Program-made: the position numbers and the translations under genes | The notes under the pieces: model-generated | Told to the model about the DNA's origin: nothing | What the model saw: only the letters and a program-made list of their open reading frames with translations | Database searches by the model: none | Source: a virus | Virus record (IMG/VR): IMGVR_UViG_3300047287_000229 | Coordinates: 1-46,889 of that record | DNA length: 46,889 nt | Direction: 5' to 3' (one strand) | Shown here: positions 29,767 to 37,601 of the stretch, one piece after another | How the letters are laid out: each line of letters begins with the position of its first letter | How positions within the stretch are numbered: the stretch's first letter is position 1

Positions 29767-29769
29767 GGC

Positions 29770-30390
29770 TCAGGAATAGGTGTGGGAAGCGCGGCCGGTC
29801 CAGGTGACGCCAGCCGCTGTGCCTTTGCTGGTGCGGATGCCGGCTGCGTCGTAGATGCTGCGGGTGACGGTCCACCGTGCTGCCGATTCCGCTACGCCTT
29901 GCGGCGCCTTGCCGACGTAGATCGATCCAGCAGTGTCGGCATCCACCAGCACCTGATACTTCACCGACTCCTGCGGGTAGTTCGTGTCTACGTCAAAGGT
30001 TGCCGCGTTCGGCCTTGTCTGCAGGTCCACCCGCATCTGCGCACCAGGCCCCACACCACGCGGCACATTGATCAGCACCGCATTGCTGCCGGGATACGCC
30101 CAGATCAGCCGACCCGCCACCGTTTGCAGCGGTGTATCTCCTGACCAGTCCACCAGGTACAGGGTCCAGCGGTCGCCGGCCGTCTCCTGCCGGTACTGCA
30201 CAACCGGCACCGGCTCGGGATCCCGCACGATTACCACCTCCAACCCCTCAACCGTCGTACCCGGCGGCAGGCTCTCGCCTGCAGCGCGCACCGCAATGGC
30301 TGGCGTGGTGGCACCGTTCGCCAGCCGGTACGTGCCGAGCACATCCGTTAGCACGGTCTCCAGTTGAACCCTGATGTCGCGGATGTTCAT
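29770..30390 (-). CDS. Tail-region structural protein
   Basis: 206 residues. The N-terminus is helical (IRDIRVQLETVLTDVLG), then beta-rich with WTLYLVDWSG and IYVGKAPQGVAESAARWTVTR, ending in a beta segment. It is likely a virion component at the tail tip, judged from its place between the chaperone-like gene and the fibre. The start ATG is 5 nt after AACCT and overlaps the upstream stop. Confidence 0.55.
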   Translation of the reverse strand: MNIRDIRVQLETVLTDVLGTYRLANGATTPAIAVRAAGESLPPGTTVEGLEVVIVRDPEPVPVVQYRQETAGDRWTLYLVDWSGDTPLQTVAGRLIWAYPGSNAVLINVPRGVGPGAQMRVDLQTRPNAATFDVDTNYPQESVKYQVLVDADTAGSIYVGKAPQGVAESAARWTVTRSIYDAAGIRTSKGTAAGVTWTGRASHTYS

Positions 30391-31034
30391 GGCGTAGGTT
30401 CCCCGGCCAGCAAGAGGTCAGCTTCCAACCATCCAAACCCCTCCCGCTTGGGAAGCCGTACCTCATGCCGGCATAACGGCCGGTCCAGCTCCCGCACCGT
30501 GACCGGTCCGCTGATCTGCCCGCGCACCACCACCAGGCCGCCGCGTACGTTCCGCCCCTCCCATCGGGGCGCCAGCACCCATACTGCGTCGTCATCGCTG
30601 CGTAGGGCCCGCACAGCCGGCACCGTGGCGCCTGGCTTGCTGGCAGCCAGCACGTCAGGCCAAATGCTGATCACCAGCGGCGGGCAGTGGTCCTCGTGCC
30701 GTAGGGCGAGTGCCACAGCCGCCACCTCAGCGCTGAGCCCATCGGGCTGCTCTTGCTCGCGGAAGAAGCAGAACTGCTCGGTGGTGAAGGCTGCGCTCTT
30801 GGCCGGGTCGAGGTGGACGTTGGCCATCAGGGCCGTCAGCTGCGCCACGGGCAGCTCCCCAATGCTGGCCTGCTGCCGCTGGATCTGCTGCAGCTCCTCG
30901 TATGCCGCCAGTACCACTGCCCTCAGCTCGCTGCCGTAGGTGCCTCGATGGAAGGCTCCGGGATAGGCATGGCACAGGCGCCAGAAGAGCTGCCCCCAGT
31001 CGGTCGCCTGCCTCTCCCATTGTCCGGCTGCTGC
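30387..31034 (-). CDS. Minus-one-frame part of the tail assembly chaperone
   Basis: This open frame has no ATG before its conserved-looking sequence. Reading from the A AAA AAG site it runs AAGQWERQATDWGQLFW, then LCHAYPGAFHRGTYG and AVVLAAYEELQ, to the stop at 30387 (215 codons). It gives a roughly 390-residue fusion with the upstream frame. A GTG at 30917 could start a shorter product but would drop the first 39 codons, which clearly read as protein. This is the GT-type extension of a tail chaperone that loads the tube protein on the tape measure. Confidence 0.65.
   Translation of the reverse strand, partial: AAAGQWERQATDWGQLFWRLCHAYPGAFHRGTYGSELRAVVLAAYEELQQIQRQQASIGELPVAQLTALMANVHLDPAKSAAFTTEQFCFFREQEQPDGLSAEVAAVALALRHEDHCPPLVISIWPDVLAASKPGATVPAVRALRSDDDAVWVLAPRWEGRNVRGGLVVVRGQISGPVTVRELDRPLCRHEVRLPKREGFGWLEADLLLAGEPTP
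30396..30404 (-). promoter_or_regulatory. Element B half-site
   Basis: On the minus strand CCGGGGAACCTACGCC precedes ATG 30390; AACCT ends exactly 5 nt before the start. It also encodes the last codons of the upstream gene. Confidence 0.4.
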
Positions 31035-31558
31035 TTTTTTAGCTCTTCCTCGCTGGGGCGGTTATCCGGCAGATTCTCGGCTGCCTGCTCGTCCTGGATC
31101 AGCTGCCAGATGTCCGTCAGCAGCACGCGCGCCAGCGTGCCCGTATCGGCCATGGACCAGCTAGGTCGGGCCAGCCGGTGGCGGATGATAGCCGTGATGC
31201 TGGCCTCCATCGTGCGCTGGCCGGCGACCGAGTAGCAGCGGACAACCTGCTCGATGCGGCTGGCATGACGGATGCGGATCGCTTCTGCCGCTGGTTCCAG
31301 TGTGGCGCCATTGATGGCCTGCTCCACGATGGCGAACGCTTCGGAGATGGAGATGCTTTCCTCAGTGGCGATAGCGTCTGCCAGCTGCGCACCCTTGACG
31401 AACGCAGACTGATCGTTGGCCAGCAGTTCCGAGATGGTGTCCGACTCGTTGACCGTCAGGCCCCCCAGTACTGGAATCTCAAGGATGCCGGAGTCAAGAG
31501 TGCCGACGCGACGCGGCGGATGCTGCCGTGGTGCGACAACAAAAGGCAGGCTGGACAT
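30923..31558 (-). CDS. Tail assembly chaperone, zero-frame product (G-like)
   Basis: 211 residues. The N-terminal region (VGTLDSGILEIPVLGGLTV, then ESDTISELL) and the helical middle resemble tail assembly chaperones. Near the end, after SEEELKK, the zero frame turns into a low-complexity tail (GRGRRPTGGSSSGACAMP), while the minus-one frame stays protein-like. Codons CTA AAA AAG (31042-31034) form the canonical slippery heptamer. In most siphoviruses this gene lies between tube and tape measure; here it is about 6 kb beyond the tape measure, which is unusual. Confidence 0.65.
   Translation of the reverse strand: MSSLPFVVAPRQHPPRRVGTLDSGILEIPVLGGLTVNESDTISELLANDQSAFVKGAQLADAIATEESISISEAFAIVEQAINGATLEPAAEAIRIRHASRIEQVVRCYSVAGQRTMEASITAIIRHRLARPSWSMADTGTLARVLLTDIWQLIQDEQAAENLPDNRPSEEELKKQQPDNGRGRRPTGGSSSGACAMPIPEPSIEAPTAAS
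31034..31040 (-). promoter_or_regulatory. A AAA AAG ribosomal slippery site
   Basis: The heptamer is in phase as ctA AAA AAG within the 211-residue frame, and a minus-one shift enters the frame ending at 30387. A GC-rich sequence follows that could form a stimulating structure. The heptamer type is one of the most efficient in bacteria. Confidence 0.7.
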
Positions 31559-31568
31559 GTGGGTGGGA

Positions 31569-31694
31569 TCAGGCGGTTGCCTGTTGCTTGAGCTTTCCCA
31601 GCTGCACCTGTTTGAGATAGAGGTACCGGTTGACTTGGGTTTGCTGCTGAGCGGCCAGGAGCAGTGCAGCAGGGTTGGGCGGTGGTTGGGTCAT
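31569..31694 (-). CDS. Tiny tail-module protein
   Basis: 41 residues, MTQPPPNPAALLLAAQQ to QQATA, a Pro-rich start and a Gln/Lys/Leu helix. It begins with an ATGA overlap on the 427-residue gene and ends 10 bases before the chaperone-like start. Tight coupling on both sides and helix-compatible sequence support a real gene. Function unknown. Confidence 0.5.
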   Translation of the reverse strand: MTQPPPNPAALLLAAQQQTQVNRYLYLKQVQLGKLKQQATA

Positions 31695-32974
31695 GGCGTC
31701 AGGTCGGCGGAGCTGAACCCAAGAGCAAGCGCCATCGCCTGGCAATAGGCAGCGCTGGCGCCAAGGGTGGAATAATCCAGCTTGCGCCGGCGAGCTGAAT
31801 AGATGGTGGTGTGATCTGCTGGCTCGGTGACGCCACGAGCGACGCTGTAGTCATAACGAGGCGCCGATACGGAAGTCTCGTAGTCGTCGGTGCGGTTGGT
31901 GTAGTAGGCGTAGAGCCAGGTGGCCTCGGTTACATCAGTGTTGGTGCGTGAGCCGTCGTCATAGAAGAACAGCTTGTAGGCAGGAGAGCCGGGGGTGAGC
32001 AACGCGTCTACACCGTTGTCGGTGGCAAACGTGTTGAGCGTGGCATAAATGCGCGGGTCGCAGAACGACTCGGCAAGACTTGGAATGGTGCCGTACTCGT
32101 AGTAATACGGGTTATAGGGCACCGTATAGGATCCGGTATAGTCTGGCCAATTGGGATATACGGTGAACACGCCAGTCGCTTCTGATGGCTCGGGATTCAG
32201 CAGCGCCAGCAGAGGCTGGAGCTTGGCAGGAACTGACACCTCACGCACAGCGGTCTGCGTGCAAACGTAGGCATTGAAGAAGCGCTGCTTTGACCGTGAT
32301 GTTGAGGCAACATCTGTGACGCGAAACGCTTCAGGATGCTGGTCTGCATAGATGCGCATCTCCACCTCTGACCACGCATCATCATTGCTGGCTACCACCA
32401 GCTTGCTTGTAAGCTCATAGTTGAAGGTGAACCGATAACCCATCGTCACCAGCAGAAACGCTCCAGGGCCCAGCGGTAGGGCGATGTAACGGGGATCAAA
32501 CGATACGGCGCTGCGGTCTCGGTAGTTGGCTCGAAGCTGAGTGACCACGCCGCCATTGGCTGAGAGCACCTCCTTAATGATGGACTCATTAACGTTCTCG
32601 CCTATTACCGTCCGAGTGATGGCAGCATACGGGCCGCCTCCAGCACTGGGAGGAAGGTAGCCAGTGCTATAGACGCCGTCGTAATAGCCAGTGCCTTGGA
32701 TTGAATCGCTATCCGTTACCCAGTTGTCGTACCAGACATGGCCTAGGGTCACCAGATCATCCAGTCTTGAGGCCGCTGGCTCATCGCGACGCGACTGGCC
32801 AAGCCGGCGCGTTGATGGCTCCTCAGGCTTGGCCGCTTGTGCCTTCCGGATCTCTGCTGCCGTTCGGCGCTGCTCGTCGCCCTCCACTTTCTGCAGCCGG
32901 TTGCCTTGCACCTGATCACGGTTGCGGCGCAGTAGCTCTGACTCAGCAGGGGTGACTTTGATGAACGTGGCCAT
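31691..32974 (-). CDS. Virion protein, tail module, unknown
   Basis: 427 residues. The first about 75 are charged and helical (ESELLRRNRDQVQGNRL, EQRRTAAEIRKAQ). The rest is rich in Tyr, Thr and Asp (YDNWVTDSDSIQGTGYYDG, PYNPYYYEYGTIP), typical of a beta-rich surface or receptor-contacting virion protein. It overlaps the upstream gene by one base. No family is recognised. Confidence 0.6.
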   Translation of the reverse strand: MATFIKVTPAESELLRRNRDQVQGNRLQKVEGDEQRRTAAEIRKAQAAKPEEPSTRRLGQSRRDEPAASRLDDLVTLGHVWYDNWVTDSDSIQGTGYYDGVYSTGYLPPSAGGGPYAAITRTVIGENVNESIIKEVLSANGGVVTQLRANYRDRSAVSFDPRYIALPLGPGAFLLVTMGYRFTFNYELTSKLVVASNDDAWSEVEMRIYADQHPEAFRVTDVASTSRSKQRFFNAYVCTQTAVREVSVPAKLQPLLALLNPEPSEATGVFTVYPNWPDYTGSYTVPYNPYYYEYGTIPSLAESFCDPRIYATLNTFATDNGVDALLTPGSPAYKLFFYDDGSRTNTDVTEATWLYAYYTNRTDDYETSVSAPRYDYSVARGVTEPADHTTIYSARRRKLDYSTLGASAAYCQAMALALGFSSADLTP

Positions 32975-33381
32975 CAGTCATCCGTGTTGAGGCTGATGCG
33001 ATACGTCTGCGTTTGACCAGCCACAAGGACAATGTTGGGTGACTCGGTGATGACGCTATGCGGATACGTTGCGCCATTGATGTAGACGACCACCGTGTCA
33101 TAGGTGAAACCGCTGCCGCTGGCGGTAAAGATAGCGTCATAGTCAGGCAGCTCATAGCGTGCCGTAGACGAGTTGTAGGAGCCAACGCCTACGGTGGTTG
33201 AAGCTCTGACGTAGCCATTACTGGAGGCAAGCTCCACGCTTTGCCAGTTGCTGACGGTGCTGCTGCTGGTGTAGCCAGTCGCGCCGACATTGCACAGCAT
33301 CACCTTAAGGGTTTCGCCCTCATAGGCCAGCTCTGCAACGCGCTGCAGCTCCTTGATGCTCAGCGATACGGTGAGCGCCAT
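32974..33381 (-). CDS. Small tail-associated structural protein
   Basis: 135 residues. After a short helix (SIKELQRVAELAYEGETL) it is beta-rich (VMLCNVGATGYTSSSTV, then YDTVVVYINGATYP). It pairs with the 143-residue gene upstream, which has the same length and style. Probably a tail or decoration protein; no precise family. Confidence 0.55.
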   Translation of the reverse strand: MALTVSLSIKELQRVAELAYEGETLKVMLCNVGATGYTSSSTVSNWQSVELASSNGYVRASTTVGVGSYNSSTARYELPDYDAIFTASGSGFTYDTVVVYINGATYPHSVITESPNIVLVAGQTQTYRISLNTDD

Positions 33382-33383
33382 GA

Positions 33384-33815
33384 TCAGGCCACCGTAAACG
33401 TGAAGATGCCGGAAGCATTCCAGACAATTTTGAAGTCGGTGCCGTCCCCAGCCGTCTCGGTAGCGCCGAAGTCGATGAAGGCAAGCGGTGGGCTGTTCGT
33501 GTCCGTGGAGTTGTAGAGAATGCCGTAGGCCGCTGCAATGCTGCCGCCACTGGCCGTCCAGGTCACGTCGCTGGCGTCAAACATGGCGTCATTGGTGGTG
33601 ACAGTCGTCACCGACACGCCAGAGAGCGTTGCGCCCCCCGTCGTGTAGCCGTAGGCGTTGGCCACCTCAGTGCCGCCGGTTGCGGCCAAAGTGGTGTGAG
33701 CTGCCGAGAACGTCGCCGCCGTCAGCAGCTTCACTTTGTACGTGTCAGCAGCGGCGTTGCTTCCATCGGCAAACAGCTTTGCTGTGTGGTTGTAAACGCT
33801 GATCGTGACGGCCAT
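33384..33815 (-). CDS. Small virion protein of a widespread phage type
   Basis: 143 residues. MAVTISVYNHTAKLFADG, YKVKLLTAATFSAAHTTL, GYTTGGATLSG and GDGTDFKIVWNASGIFTF form a pattern seen in many tailed-phage structural genomes (small beta-rich protein of unknown role). The ATG is exactly 20 nt after AACCT of the element at 33836. It lies directly downstream of the tail-tip gene. Confidence 0.6.
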   Translation of the reverse strand: MAVTISVYNHTAKLFADGSNAAADTYKVKLLTAATFSAAHTTLAATGGTEVANAYGYTTGGATLSGVSVTTVTTNDAMFDASDVTWTASGGSIAAAYGILYNSTDTNSPPLAFIDFGATETAGDGTDFKIVWNASGIFTFTVA

Positions 33816-33835
33816 TGCCTTTGGGCTTGTGCCCT

Positions 33836-33844
33836 AGGTTGCCG
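33836..33844 (-). promoter_or_regulatory. Element B half-site
   Basis: On the minus strand GGCAACCTAGGGCACAAG precedes ATG 33815, with AACCT ending 20 nt upstream. The 15 nt AACCTAGGGCACAAG are identical to those before the portal gene. Confidence 0.55.
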
Positions 33845-33847
33845 CCA

Positions 33848-36800
33848 TCATTGGTTAGGGAACGCTGCAACCGGAACCGCAATAGAGCGGGCAACCTTTG
33901 TAATTCGCAGGTCATCAATGTATCCATTGATAGATTTGCTATCACAGCTGCCGATTGACAGCGCAACAGAGGACGACGATTGCGGCGTCACGGTTACTGC
34001 GCTAGTGCCGCCTGATGCTGTGCCGTTAATGTAGAGCGTGACACCGCTGCTGTTTTTCTTCATTGAAATAAATACCCATTGATTCGTTGGCAATGTTGCC
34101 GATGTAGCGACATGGTTTTCTGCGCCACTCCAATAGAAGAAGCGAAGTTTTGCATCTTCGCAAGGCCCAAAGGCCCAATAGGCGGTATTGCCGGTTGGAG
34201 CCATATTGCCAATTAGGCAAGAGAATGGATTGCTGCCATTGGCTCGAGACCATCCAGACCACGATGCCGCATAAACCCAGGCTTCAATGGTGAAGTCGGT
34301 AGCCCACCAGTCAAAGGCTGAAGTTGAATAGGATGCTGTGAGATAATCACCAGTTCCATCAAACGCAGCGGATGCACCGCCAAACTTGCTTTGTGCGGTA
34401 CTGATTTTGGCATTACCTGCAGCGGTCAGCGTCCTGACGGCATTGCTGCTATCGGTGAAGGTTGTACTGTTGTTAGTGCCATCACAATGCAATAGCAACG
34501 ACACGCTAGAGAAGCTGGGATCATTGATGCTGACGGTTGGTGCAGACCCAGCAACGGCAATGTCGGCAACTGGAATGATGACCTGCGTTTTTTGGCGGCC
34601 GACCAGATCGGGTGCCACACCTGCCACGGCGATCGTGGCTGCAGGCACCGACACCATTCGCTGCAGCCGTACGGCAGGCGTCAGCCCTGCAATGGCAATA
34701 GCCGCAGCTGGTGCCTGCACAGTTGCGCCAATGGCAACCCTCGGCGCTACGGCAGAAACGCCAACGGCTGCAGCAGGAGCCTGAACGCTGCGGATCCTTG
34801 ATGCCGTAACGCCCACCTTCAACCGCATGGCCGGCACTTCAGTCAGCAGCTCCAGCGGGTAGCTGTAGCCCGTCACTGCAATGCCAAGCCGTAGCCGGCC
34901 GGATGCCAGCACCGTCTCATTGGCCACCGGCACCACGTTGGTGACCGTCATCTGGCCATCAACTACCGCAGGCGTGGTTGGCAGGCTGGTGATGCCAGGC
35001 GCTACGGGGAACCATCTGGAGGCGAACGTGCCACCGACACCACCCCAGAAGAGTGCGTCTGTGGACACCACCATGCCAGAGGCGTCAAAAGTCCAGCTTG
35101 TCCCATTAGCCCTGTACTGCGCCGTTACACCCTTGGCAGTGATTGTGAACGGTGCGAAGGGCCGCGTTGGCATCAGCTCCGGTGCCAGCTGAATGTTCAT
35201 GCCGTTACGGTTGCCAAGCAGCAGCCGGTTCTGCACGCGCCCGTAGAGCTGCGCCTTCTGCGGCGCGTCGCTGGCGGTGCTGCCGTAGGTGCTGCCGACC
35301 TTGTAGAACCGATCATCCGGCGCATGGGGCAGGCTGAATTCAATGCGCCGCTGTGCTGTGGCACTGCCGACCGCTAGGGCCAGCTGTGATGTGCTTTCTG
35401 CCCTGTACCCACTGTTGGGATTGCCGCCCTTGGCAGCGGCCTGATTGTTGACTTCGGCAGTGGTCGGAGCCGAGACAGGCTTGACGGTGGCGACCGTCTC
35501 AACGCGAGTATCCAGCAGATACAGTCCCGCATTGGCCACCTTGTCGATGTAGGCCGAGACGGCGAAAGCGCTGGTCAATGACACTCGACCGGCAGCAATG
35601 GCCTGCTGACCGGTGATTGACTTAAACCATGATCCGTAGGTGCTGGTCGTGACCTGCTGCACCTGGCCAACGGTGATGGTCTCTCTGACTTCGCGCTCTA
35701 GGTTGACCTGTGAATCAAAGTTGACAGAAACGTAGGTGTCATCATCAAAGGTCACCGGCACTGACATTGAGCCGACCAGATAGCCAAGGCCACCGGTAAC
35801 GACTTTCTCAACGCGGGCTTCGTTTCCTTCCTCGTCGTATTCGTAGGTTTCTACGGTTGTCTTTGTGATGTTCTGATAGGAGACGCCAATGCCCTTGGTC
35901 AGATACTCGCTGTAAAGGTTCCCAACCTGCGCCGGGGCACCGCTGGTCAGTGTGCGGATGCGCTGCGACGGCAGTCGCAACACCTCGCCATCTGGTTTGG
36001 TCAGGTTGGTGTAGGTGGTCAGCGTCTCATCGTTCTCCAGGATGTTGTACGTCCTAGTGACACCCGTCGTGCCCCCTGGCGGCGTGTAATTGATGTTGGC
36101 TTCGTACGTGGCCGTTCTGACCTGCCGGTCCCACTTCTCAGGCCGCGTCTGCTGCACCTCGCCTTTGAGCTTGAGGGTGCTGTAGCTGACGGTGACAGCT
36201 TCGCCAGGCAGCTGGCCAACACCGATCTTGCTGATGTCCACCAGTTGAGTGGCATCAAAAGCCGGGCCGGTGCCGCCGCTAGGGTTGAGCGAGAAGACCT
36301 GCAGTTCCTCATCCTCGTCCAGATAGCCGCACTTGCATTCAGACACCAGCAGATCGCTGAGCACGCTGACGTAGCCGGCGCTGAGGTCAAACCGTGGGAT
36401 GCTGAACTGATTGGACAGGGTCAGACTGCTGGTTATGTCCAGTTCATAAAGGCACTTATCCGCGACTGACTGCGCCGTGATCGGAATGGTGATGATCTCG
36501 GCATCGCTTTCCGTCAGCGTGTTGTCGGGATCATCGAAGGCCGTCCAGTTGATTCGGTCCCGCTTGTCCTGCAGATACGTCAGCTTGCAGCCCAGCTCCA
36601 CGCTGGTCGTTGCCCGGAACGGATCAGCGAAGCTGCTCAACACCCGCAGCTTGCGCGGGATCGTCCGCGTCGTGCCGCCTTTGGTGTAGCTGATGGTGAC
36701 AGCCGTCCCGATAGCAGGGGTGATGACAGCTGCGATGATCACGCTGCCAGTGCATTTCACCAGCCCCGTGCCTTGCACATACTCATCAGAGACGCTGCCG

Positions 36801-36853
36801 CTGATGACGGTGCCAAGCGAGCAGGAAACGGTGCAGCGGATATCAACAGCCAT
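33848..36853 (-). CDS. Tail tip / baseplate protein with LamG-like domain
   Basis: 1001 residues. Residues 1 to about 500 form a hub-like part with FDLSAGYVSVLSDLL and YEYDEEGNEARVEKVV. Residues about 670-765 hold four imperfect 22-24-residue repeats (VQAPAAAIAIAGLTPAV and variants). Residues about 780-995 form a concanavalin/LamG-like module (SLLLHCDGTNNSTTFTDSS, FTIEAWVYA, DDLRITKVARS) that commonly binds sugars. The DNA of that module is AT-rich, so it was probably acquired. It overlaps the upstream gene by one base. Tail-tip adhesion is the likely role. Confidence 0.7.
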   Translation of the reverse strand: MAVDIRCTVSCSLGTVISGSVSDEYVQGTGLVKCTGSVIIAAVITPAIGTAVTISYTKGGTTRTIPRKLRVLSSFADPFRATTSVELGCKLTYLQDKRDRINWTAFDDPDNTLTESDAEIITIPITAQSVADKCLYELDITSSLTLSNQFSIPRFDLSAGYVSVLSDLLVSECKCGYLDEDEELQVFSLNPSGGTGPAFDATQLVDISKIGVGQLPGEAVTVSYSTLKLKGEVQQTRPEKWDRQVRTATYEANINYTPPGGTTGVTRTYNILENDETLTTYTNLTKPDGEVLRLPSQRIRTLTSGAPAQVGNLYSEYLTKGIGVSYQNITKTTVETYEYDEEGNEARVEKVVTGGLGYLVGSMSVPVTFDDDTYVSVNFDSQVNLEREVRETITVGQVQQVTTSTYGSWFKSITGQQAIAAGRVSLTSAFAVSAYIDKVANAGLYLLDTRVETVATVKPVSAPTTAEVNNQAAAKGGNPNSGYRAESTSQLALAVGSATAQRRIEFSLPHAPDDRFYKVGSTYGSTASDAPQKAQLYGRVQNRLLLGNRNGMNIQLAPELMPTRPFAPFTITAKGVTAQYRANGTSWTFDASGMVVSTDALFWGGVGGTFASRWFPVAPGITSLPTTPAVVDGQMTVTNVVPVANETVLASGRLRLGIAVTGYSYPLELLTEVPAMRLKVGVTASRIRSVQAPAAAVGVSAVAPRVAIGATVQAPAAAIAIAGLTPAVRLQRMVSVPAATIAVAGVAPDLVGRQKTQVIIPVADIAVAGSAPTVSINDPSFSSVSLLLHCDGTNNSTTFTDSSNAVRTLTAAGNAKISTAQSKFGGASAAFDGTGDYLTASYSTSAFDWWATDFTIEAWVYAASWSGWSRANGSNPFSCLIGNMAPTGNTAYWAFGPCEDAKLRFFYWSGAENHVATSATLPTNQWVFISMKKNSSGVTLYINGTASGGTSAVTVTPQSSSSVALSIGSCDSKSINGYIDDLRITKVARSIAVPVAAFPNQ

Positions 36854-37599
36854 CAGATGATCTGCAGCGCCGTGATCTGGACGTTGTAGCGGGTTGCCTT
36901 GGCACCACCGGAAACACTGATCTCTGCTGATGCCGTTGGCTCAGACACCGGGAACCAGCTGGAGGACGCAGGCGTGCTGGCGATGGTGGTGTCGTACCAG
37001 CTCAGGAGGTCCGCATAGGTTCCCGAGCTGATGTAGCCCTCAATGCTGCGGATCTTGTGCGCCGCCAGCGGGCCAGTGATGTAGGACGTGCCGGCTGCTG
37101 TGAGGGCCACACTGGGCCCATCGCGGCGGGTCTCCATCGGCTTGGTCAGGGTGACGGTGCAGCTGCCGAGGGTGACGGTGCCGAGGGATGGCTTGTCGCG
37201 GTCCTGGTCCTTCTCTTTGCCCCGCAGCAGCACCGCCAGCGCTTGTGCTGCATCAACAAGGGTCGTGGTGACGTTGACGTAAGCGCCGACCTGCTCACCG
37301 CTGGGAGGATCAGCAAACCAGCAGGCCAGGCTGGTGACCGTGAGGCCGTTGCAGCTGGCAAGCGTGAGGCTGACGGTGGTGCCGACGGCTGCAGACTGGA
37401 GGGTGTCGGCATCGGTGATGCGTGTTGCCCGCCAGGTGTCGTACACACCCACCAGCGTGGCCCACTGGGTTGGGGTCAGCAGACCGGTGATGCGGAACGT
37501 GCGGGCCGTGAGACCACTGCGGGCCTCGCCCTCGTAGCCGAACGGCTGAGCGGTGAGGGTGCTGCAGGAGAAGCTGCCGATAGTGACGGTGGCAGTCAT
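36853..37599 (-). CDS. Distal-tail-like protein
   Basis: 248 residues, directly downstream of the tape measure, the usual place for the distal tail protein. It appears to be two related beta-rich halves, each beginning with a TVTxGSxxxT pattern (MTATVTIGSFSCSTLTAQ; LGTVTLGSCTVTLTKP), as in duplicated beta-sandwich tail proteins. It contains a charged loop RGKEKDQDRDKP between the halves. Its stop overlaps the start of the tail-tip gene. Confidence 0.6.
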   Translation of the reverse strand: MTATVTIGSFSCSTLTAQPFGYEGEARSGLTARTFRITGLLTPTQWATLVGVYDTWRATRITDADTLQSAAVGTTVSLTLASCNGLTVTSLACWFADPPSGEQVGAYVNVTTTLVDAAQALAVLLRGKEKDQDRDKPSLGTVTLGSCTVTLTKPMETRRDGPSVALTAAGTSYITGPLAAHKIRSIEGYISSGTYADLLSWYDTTIASTPASSSWFPVSEPTASAEISVSGGAKATRYNVQITALQII

Positions 37600-37601
37600 G
37601 G

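Noticed and set aside
30387-30917. Independent gene starting at GTG 30917
   Set aside because: Protein-like sequence extends 39 codons upstream to the slippery site without a start codon, so frameshift expression explains it better.
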